From Poronia punctata (Eukaryota > Ascomycota > Sordariomycetes > Xylariales > Xylariaceae), in the NCBI GenBank assembly GCA_022579005.1, contig MU401824.1:1-25807 (forward strand): 25,807 nucleotides of DNA. The letters are read 5' to 3'. This document shows, piece by piece, positions 20,485 through 25,807 of this stretch. The notes beneath the pieces are model-generated. The model saw only the letters and a program-made list of their open reading frames with translations. It had not been told where the DNA came from and made no database searches. Numbering within the stretch: position 1 is the first letter of the stretch; the number at the start of each line of letters is the position of its first letter. A program made the position numbers and the translations under genes.

Positions 20485-22443
20485 CTAGAAGAAGCTGGGT
20501 TTTGTGAGCACACGGTATTCGACGTAGTCCTCCCCATCGATAGTGATGATGGCACCCTGGCTCACAAGCTTTCCCGCAAAAGGCCCATTCTGCTTTCGCT
20601 CGTATTTTATCCCCATATGCATTTTGGCGTCTTCGGCACCTGCCCGGATTCTGTTTTGCTCTTGGGACGCCCATATTTTCTGCATTCTCTCTCGGTTCTC
20701 TTGAAAATGGGGCCGATGCTGATGAGCGTGGGGGAGATGGTCCATTGGCTCTGCCACATTGGCATTCCCCATGGCCAGTCTGCTCTGATGTTGTCTTTCG
20801 TGTCGTTGTTGCATGGCCTCCATCCGCGTGACCTCTCGTGCAGCCAAGCCATCGATGCGGTCTACGATATCCACGCTCTGAGGACGAGGAAGATGCCGAA
20901 GCTCGGGTTGCGGGAGGGGATGGCGGGAAACATGAGGTTCGTTGCGGGGCATCGTGTCACGCCGGTGGTGACGCAATTCGTGGCCTCCGGGAGTAGATGA
21001 ACCGCCGGTGTGGTCTTGGACCTCTTCCCTCTCCGCTAGCAATGGGGGCCGAGGCATTACATTCGCCGCGGCGGAAGTCTGTGCTCTACTTTGGGACGCA
21101 GCAGCTTGAAGTGCGGCACGCGTCTGTGCCTCGTAGACCGCCTTTGTCTCGTTCGCAATTTTCTCATCCTCTTTTTCTCCGTCATCTATCTGTCTTTGGC
21201 GCACGCGGACGTACTCTTTCATTTCCGGCCGAGTGAGATGAGAGATATGATTGAGGAAGAGTACCTCCTCGTATGGGATCCAGAGGGCCCCGGCGCCGGC
21301 TGGAAAGTTCCCATCAACATAACGTCCATCCAATGTCTCACGTACCAGTTTGACACGGAACATATCATTGGCGCCCAAAATACCATACACTGCATGTCTC
21401 TCGCGGTCATCGGTAACGTCAGACTTGGACCAGCATCCAACGAGGATTCGCGTCGGCCTAGTGCCAGGGAGGGTATCCAGTACACCTGTATACTGTTGGT
21501 TGGCGGTAGGAGCCGAAGTCGAGGCGACCGTCGGCGTGGGTGGATTCGGAGCTGGTGTCTGACTCGGCAAGGCATTGACGGGACGATCTGGAACGACACC
21601 GGATCCGCCAGTGAGGCGCCGTCGCTTAGCTTCATGTCTGCTGATCTGTGCATTATCGGGTATTTCGAGGCCCCACGCTAGCTGGGCAGGCTGTGTTGTT
21701 TCGGCCGGAGGATTCAGCTCGAGGCGGCGACGCGCTTCTCGAACAGCCTCGCGCTCTAATTCCTCTCGCTTAGCCTCGGGAAGGTGTTCGTTACCACCCA
21801 ATTCGGCCACAACCTTGACAAACTCCTTGATTTCATTGTGGTCGAGCCCTACTAGGTGCTTCTCGAAAACAATCCTCTCAAACGTAACCCAGCCGCCGCC
21901 AGGGCCAGGAGGAATAGGGAACAGACGTTGATTGATCGACTCCCCGAAACGCGTCACATTCTGAATGCGCGTACGGAGACGGTCTCTCACGTCCATAAAA
22001 CCCACTACAGCATGTTTGTCGTGCACATTTGGCACAGGTGAGTCACGCCAATAACCAATCACGACACACTTGGCGTCGAACCCCTTGGCCGCACTAGGCT
22101 TGGCCTGGCTGCTGCGAGAGCCGGCCTCTACCCCATCGTCAGCTAAGCCGAGGTCCATCTTGTCTTCGCCCAGGTCGTTATAGACGGAGGCACGCTTGCG
22201 TTTCGGGTAATGTGACACGGGCTCCTCGGCGATGTCGCCATCCTCAGCATCGGACACAACTCGGAAAGGCGAATGCTTGTCACCATTACCGTGTGTGCCA
22301 ACAATGATTTCGTCACCTAGCATGTCCGGGTTCACGCTTGATACCGAACTTGATTCCGGCGACCTGGCGCCGACCCCATTAGTACCACCGCCATGGTCTA
22401 TCTTTGTCGTCGGATTCAGAATTGGACGGCTGCAATCAGACAC
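20485..22443 (-). CDS. Hypothetical nuclear-type protein with two tandem copies of an unrecognised ~88-aa domain (652 aa)
   Basis: A long intact single-exon ORF. Residues 1–125 are disordered and acidic, with a basic KRKR motif (81–84). Domain copy 1 spans about 126–213 (VVIGYW, KHAVVGF, WVTFERIVFEKHL, EIKEFVKV). Copy 2 spans about 332–415 (ILVGCW, RHAVYGI, WIPYEEVLFLNHI, EMKEYVRV). By eye they share roughly 30% identity, including the G-x-W start, HAV-x-G, the FP and W positions and the terminal KE-x-V. The first copy leads into a charged helix (219–243). Between the copies are a second basic cluster (KRRRL, 273–277) and a Pro/Thr/Ala linker. Charged and His/Arg/Gln-rich sequence follows copy 2 (about 416–610), including a possible coiled coil at 538–605. 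The C-terminus (GKLVSQGAIITIDGEDYVEYRVLTKPSFF, 624–652) looks like a small ordered element. I do not recognise the family. The basic clusters suggest a nuclear role, but this is inference. Confidence 0.75.
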   Translation of the reverse strand: MSDCSRPILNPTTKIDHGGGTNGVGARSPESSSVSSVNPDMLGDEIIVGTHGNGDKHSPFRVVSDAEDGDIAEEPVSHYPKRKRASVYNDLGEDKMDLGLADDGVEAGSRSSQAKPSAAKGFDAKCVVIGYWRDSPVPNVHDKHAVVGFMDVRDRLRTRIQNVTRFGESINQRLFPIPPGPGGGWVTFERIVFEKHLVGLDHNEIKEFVKVVAELGGNEHLPEAKREELEREAVREARRRLELNPPAETTQPAQLAWGLEIPDNAQISRHEAKRRRLTGGSGVVPDRPVNALPSQTPAPNPPTPTVASTSAPTANQQYTGVLDTLPGTRPTRILVGCWSKSDVTDDRERHAVYGILGANDMFRVKLVRETLDGRYVDGNFPAGAGALWIPYEEVLFLNHISHLTRPEMKEYVRVRQRQIDDGEKEDEKIANETKAVYEAQTRAALQAAASQSRAQTSAAANVMPRPPLLAEREEVQDHTGGSSTPGGHELRHHRRDTMPRNEPHVSRHPLPQPELRHLPRPQSVDIVDRIDGLAAREVTRMEAMQQRHERQHQSRLAMGNANVAEPMDHLPHAHQHRPHFQENRERMQKIWASQEQNRIRAGAEDAKMHMGIKYERKQNGPFAGKLVSQGAIITIDGEDYVEYRVLTKPSFF

Positions 22444-25370
22444 GAGTTAGAACGGTCCCTTAATGTGGGGTTCCTGATAGCTATAGTGTGTGTTCGGAGG
22501 TAAGTGCGTATTTGGAGACGATTGCTCAGATTGCCTGCTTGTGCACTGGGAAGTAGAGACCCGAGTCAAAGGTTATGATGGTATCTCGGGGACGGAGGAC
22601 ATCTATGTGCGGATAAAAGCGTGCAACATTTACATTTGCCCCAGCCAGAGAACTGGCAAATGTGAGGAGGAAGAAAAAAGGATTGGTTATCACGTAATGA
22701 GTGGATAACAAACTTTAACACCGAAAAGTCGACATACAAGGAAGAAGGATAACTCCTAGGCAAGACTGTGAAATGCATGTTGTTGCTAGACGGGCCGAGG
22801 GCCAGGATCTGAGAGCTGAAGTGGAGGTGGGGGACAAGGAAGGGGGGGACAAGGAAAGGGGTTGGGAAGGACAAGGAAAGGGGTTGGGAAGGACAACGGG
22901 AGAATATGTGCATTGCTAATAGATAGCAGGTTTGCTAGGTAAGTCTGACTTGAGGACGACTAAGAAGGCGTACCCGCCAAACCACTCGTCTAGAGAATGA
23001 TTTGCCGGCAGGGGCCAACAGGTGAGCGATAGCCTCCAGCAGGCCCAGACAGGCTGAGGAAGGTACTAAGTCACTTACCGGCCTTGGTAGCAATCGCAAC
23101 CTAGCCGAGGAAGGACGTTGAAAAAGCTAAAACTTACAATCCTGAGAGGGACTTGTCGTCTACTTTATCGGCGCTTTTGGGCAGCGTAGCCTTGTGGTTG
23201 TCCGCAACGACGTCCTCCATAGTAAAAAGTGCCAGACCAGTAGAGCAGGCTAGGGACCGAAAGCGGTTTGCTTCATCCGACACACGACCGGGCGGGTCAC
23301 TATGCGAGGTAGGTTGACGTAAGTATTAATTTAAAAGAGCGCCTATAGCATATACCAGCGCATAGAGTCGAACAAGTAGGTATGTATACTTCTATCGCAA
23401 GGATCCAGATCGACGTTAGTTTACCTGTACGGATAGCTTAAGGGAAAGGTATGAAAGGAGTTACGAGGCAAGGTAATACTTACTCGAATCCTTGCAGGCC
23501 GTGGTATTGAATGATGCTTACTAAAGAGCTACTTGGTGGATACTTATATTATGAGAAGTTGCAATATGCAAACCGGAGACTCAGTAACACAATGGCTGCG
23601 TGTGTGGCATTGTCTCTTAAGGTCGGATTACTGAGGGAAACGACAGGCTTATCGATCTATGTATAGCCCTCTATGTTGATTACTCGAAGGCGCACCTCAG
23701 CCGGAACTGTCGCTGTCTCATTAGCAATGAAGTGGGAATAACGTAAAGACTCAATACCCGCAGCTGCAATTGCAAATGAATGAGTGGGCTGATGCTCACA
23801 AAGCTATAATAAGGGTGGTTGTCTGAGGGAAGAGGTTCCCATAGCAGGTGAGCTTTTGACACCGCTTGGCGTAGATCACGGCAACTATCTATCTGATGTA
23901 CCGGTACCTTAAAGGTAGGCTACTTGCAGGAGGGAGGTAGGTTGGTATTTAAAAAGGGAAATAAAAGGTTATTCATTGAAGTGGGAACGTGTCTGGAAAG
24001 GCGGGGCCCGTCTGAAATCCACCTGACCTACCCGATAGAGAGAGTTATCAAGACAAATGGTTGAGCAGAGCTTGGTAAATCAGTGTTTACAGGTGGGTTG
24101 TGTTTGGCAATGGAAGCAGAATTATGTGTCATGGTAACGTTGAATTAAACAGAAACGGAGACTCCATAAGAGTGGCTGGTAGAGAGGGAGAATATAAAAG
24201 GGAAATAAAAGAGTCGCAGTATTGAGGCTGCCAAGGGTGACGACAAGGGGACTTAGGGACCTCTAGTAGGTACCTTCTAACAACAAAGGGACTGTAAGGG
24301 ATGTAGGTAGATAATTTGCACACCCACTAGGTACTGTGGTAGTTCAGAAGTACCCTGCGGCAATTGCAGGTAAGGTTCCCAAGAAGTAGTGAAAAGTGAG
24401 TCGATGGCCAAGACCAAAAGAACCGATCATCACGTTGGAAATATGAGTTCCTTTGCATACATCCTAAAGGCTAGAAAGACAACCAAGCAGTTTCATCTAA
24501 GATGCCCACGTCTAGCTAAACTCTGGGACAAGATGGGCCAGTTGGGCTATTTTGAAATACACTTGTACAAGTATAAGTATCAGGTACGACAATATAACAC
24601 TGGAAGGCCGGCAGGAAGAAGGATTTTGGGGGGGCACCAGCAATAATCACCAGAAGAAGAGGACATTGTTAAGAGTAATAGCCAGAAACTGTCATTTGCC
24701 GGACAAAAGTGACAAGGAGACCTCCAGGGAAAGAAAACAAGTGGACAAGAGGAAAAATCAAAACGGTTGCAGGGTATCACGCTTAGATTTGACAATACGG
24801 AGATGGGTACGTATACTTCTACTCAGAAGCTCACGCCATAAACCACGTACCAGACCATGACCAGACATATAATAAAGCCGATACCGAGTAGTCAACAAAG
24901 TTCTTTGGTTGTAAGTAAGGATCAACGGTGGCGTGAGATGAGACGTTGGTTTTTGCAAGTCCAGAGAGGATTGGTCTTGCTGCTCACTATGTTAACGCAT
25001 TTATCCTCACTACTGGGTGGTAAACCACTCCTACTTATCCTCGTCTAAACAAGGTCGCACAGGGACTCCATCTGTGCCGCTTTAGGTTTGGCTTGGTATG
25101 GCGAGCTCCTGCAAAGATGCGGCGAGAACATTCTTCTGCAGCTAACCACTTATATCCTATTGGCCGCCTATGCTAAATGTCCTTGTGCAAAACGACCTGC
25201 GAAAAAGAGATGCAAATCCTAACTTCCATACAGTGGGTAGCCCATTCGATAGAAGTATGTACCCTAAGTAAGCATTACTGTTAGATCCAACAGGTCATAA
25301 GATAACAGAAATCAATATAATGCCTACACAGTAAAAGTTATACAGCTGCAGTAAGGACTACTAAAGAAGA
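22444..25370. other. 2.9-kb gene-poor region
   Basis: No ORF here exceeds about 115 codons or resembles a protein. The first part should contain the promoter of the 652-aa gene. The plus strand is purine-rich over about 22650–24800. A G-rich minisatellite lies at 22847–22900. Three strong GTAAGT donor-like sites occur on the minus strand (23073–23078, 23132–23137 and 23478–23483), one of which ends a 27-codon open stretch starting at 23220. TAGGTA-type motifs recur near 23373, 24270, 24304 and 24330. It may be decayed coding or transposon DNA. Confidence 0.5.
22847..22900. repeat. G-rich minisatellite, 22-bp unit (2.5 copies)
   Basis: The unit GGACAAGGAAAGGGGTTGGG plus AA occurs exactly twice in tandem, at 22847–22868 and 22869–22890, followed by a partial unit. 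A related fragment, GGGGGACAAGGAAGGGGG, lies just upstream (about 22829–22846). Several runs of three or more G on the plus strand give G-quadruplex potential. It lies about 400 bases upstream of the start of the 652-aa gene, with the C-rich strand being that gene's sense strand. Confidence 0.85.
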
Positions 25371-25807
25371 AAAGGTTTTCTTATAAAGGGTTTTTTTTTA
25401 CTTATTTAGTATATATAAATTTTGTAAAAAAAAAAAGTTTTACTTCTTTACGCGTATATTAATTAATATATATAATTTAGCTATTTATGCTAGTTTTAAT
25501 AATTAAAAGTTTTATATTGCTTATTATTATTATTAAAGCTTAATAATATAGTAACTTAGTAATAATAATATTAGCTAATAAAATTAAACTATTTTGTTTA
25601 AAAAAATTTTATTACTAAAATAAAAAATTTAAAATAAAAGCTTTAGCTTTATAGCTATAACAATATATTAACTTAAAAAATAAAAAACTTTAGCTTAAAT
25701 AATTTAAACTTATTAATATTACTAAACTTAATAAAAAGCTTATTACTTTTGCTACTAAAAAAACTAAATTTAAGTTTTATATAGCTAAAAATACTTTTAC
25801 TTTAAAT
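25371..25807. repeat. AT-rich, RIP-like block (right edge, continues outside)
   Basis: Composition drops sharply near 25370 to the same type as the other blocks, with A/T runs and surviving GCT, AGC, ACT and AGT. Only one TC dinucleotide (near 25445) is apparent after the boundary. It has no ORF. It presumably continues beyond the window, so its length is unknown. Confidence 0.8.

Noticed and set aside
21091..21681. 196-aa plus-strand ORF opposite the 652-aa gene
   Set aside because: It is an antisense shadow of a longer frame with better protein-like composition and a clear internal duplication. The plus-strand product has no recognisable features.
23478..23500. ACTCGAATCC, resembling a tRNA B box
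   Set aside because: No matching A box at the right distance and no cloverleaf stems can be formed around it.
24389..24646. 85-aa plus-strand ORF starting MKSESMAKTKRTDHH
   Set aside because: Lys/Tyr-rich composition in a purine-rich gene-poor stretch, no recognisable domain and no supporting splice structure.
1..25807. CRISPR arrays, bacterial operons or rRNA genes
   Set aside because: Nothing of the kind is visible. Spliced genes and fungal gene families show eukaryotic nuclear DNA.

Overview
The window looks like nuclear DNA of a filamentous ascomycete (Pezizomycotina). The evidence is short GT–AG introns with fungal-type splice signals, intron-poor genes of about 50–55% GC, and abrupt alternation with blocks of extremely AT-rich, stop-saturated DNA of the kind left by repeat-induced point mutation (RIP). 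I cannot assign a species. The class (perhaps Sordariomycetes) is a guess.

Layout. An AT-rich block fills 1 to about 730. A small gene island (about 730–5575) carries two tail-to-tail genes. The first is a Hub1/UBL5-type ubiquitin-like protein fused behind a long Arg/Ser/Asp-rich extension. The second is a three-exon MFS transporter of the FMP42/SLC43 type, whose two introns I resolved by reading frame. A hexanucleotide microsatellite lies behind the transporter's 5' end. A second AT-rich block of about 7.3 kb (about 5575–12895) has no gene, and a 16-bp direct repeat brackets it. The second island (about 12900–25370) holds an unrecognised 176-aa protein, an O6-alkylguanine-DNA alkyltransferase divergent from it, a secreted CE1/PHB-depolymerase-type esterase convergent with the alkyltransferase, and an unrecognised 652-aa, probably nuclear protein with an internally duplicated domain. 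About 2.9 kb with no convincing gene follows, including a G-rich minisatellite. A third AT-rich block begins near 25370 and runs off the end.

How it fits together. The genes do not form an evident pathway or cluster: splicing modifier, amino-acid-type transporter, DNA repair, secreted esterase, and two unknowns. The most unusual signals are the mutational signature of the AT-rich blocks and the duplicated domain of the 652-aa protein. In the AT-rich blocks the dinucleotides TC and GA are almost entirely absent, so surviving cytosines are nearly all preceded by a purine. This is not what CpA-directed RIP alone would leave.

Limits. All calls come from reading the sequence by eye. Family assignments rest on remembered motifs, and no search, alignment program or transcript data was used.
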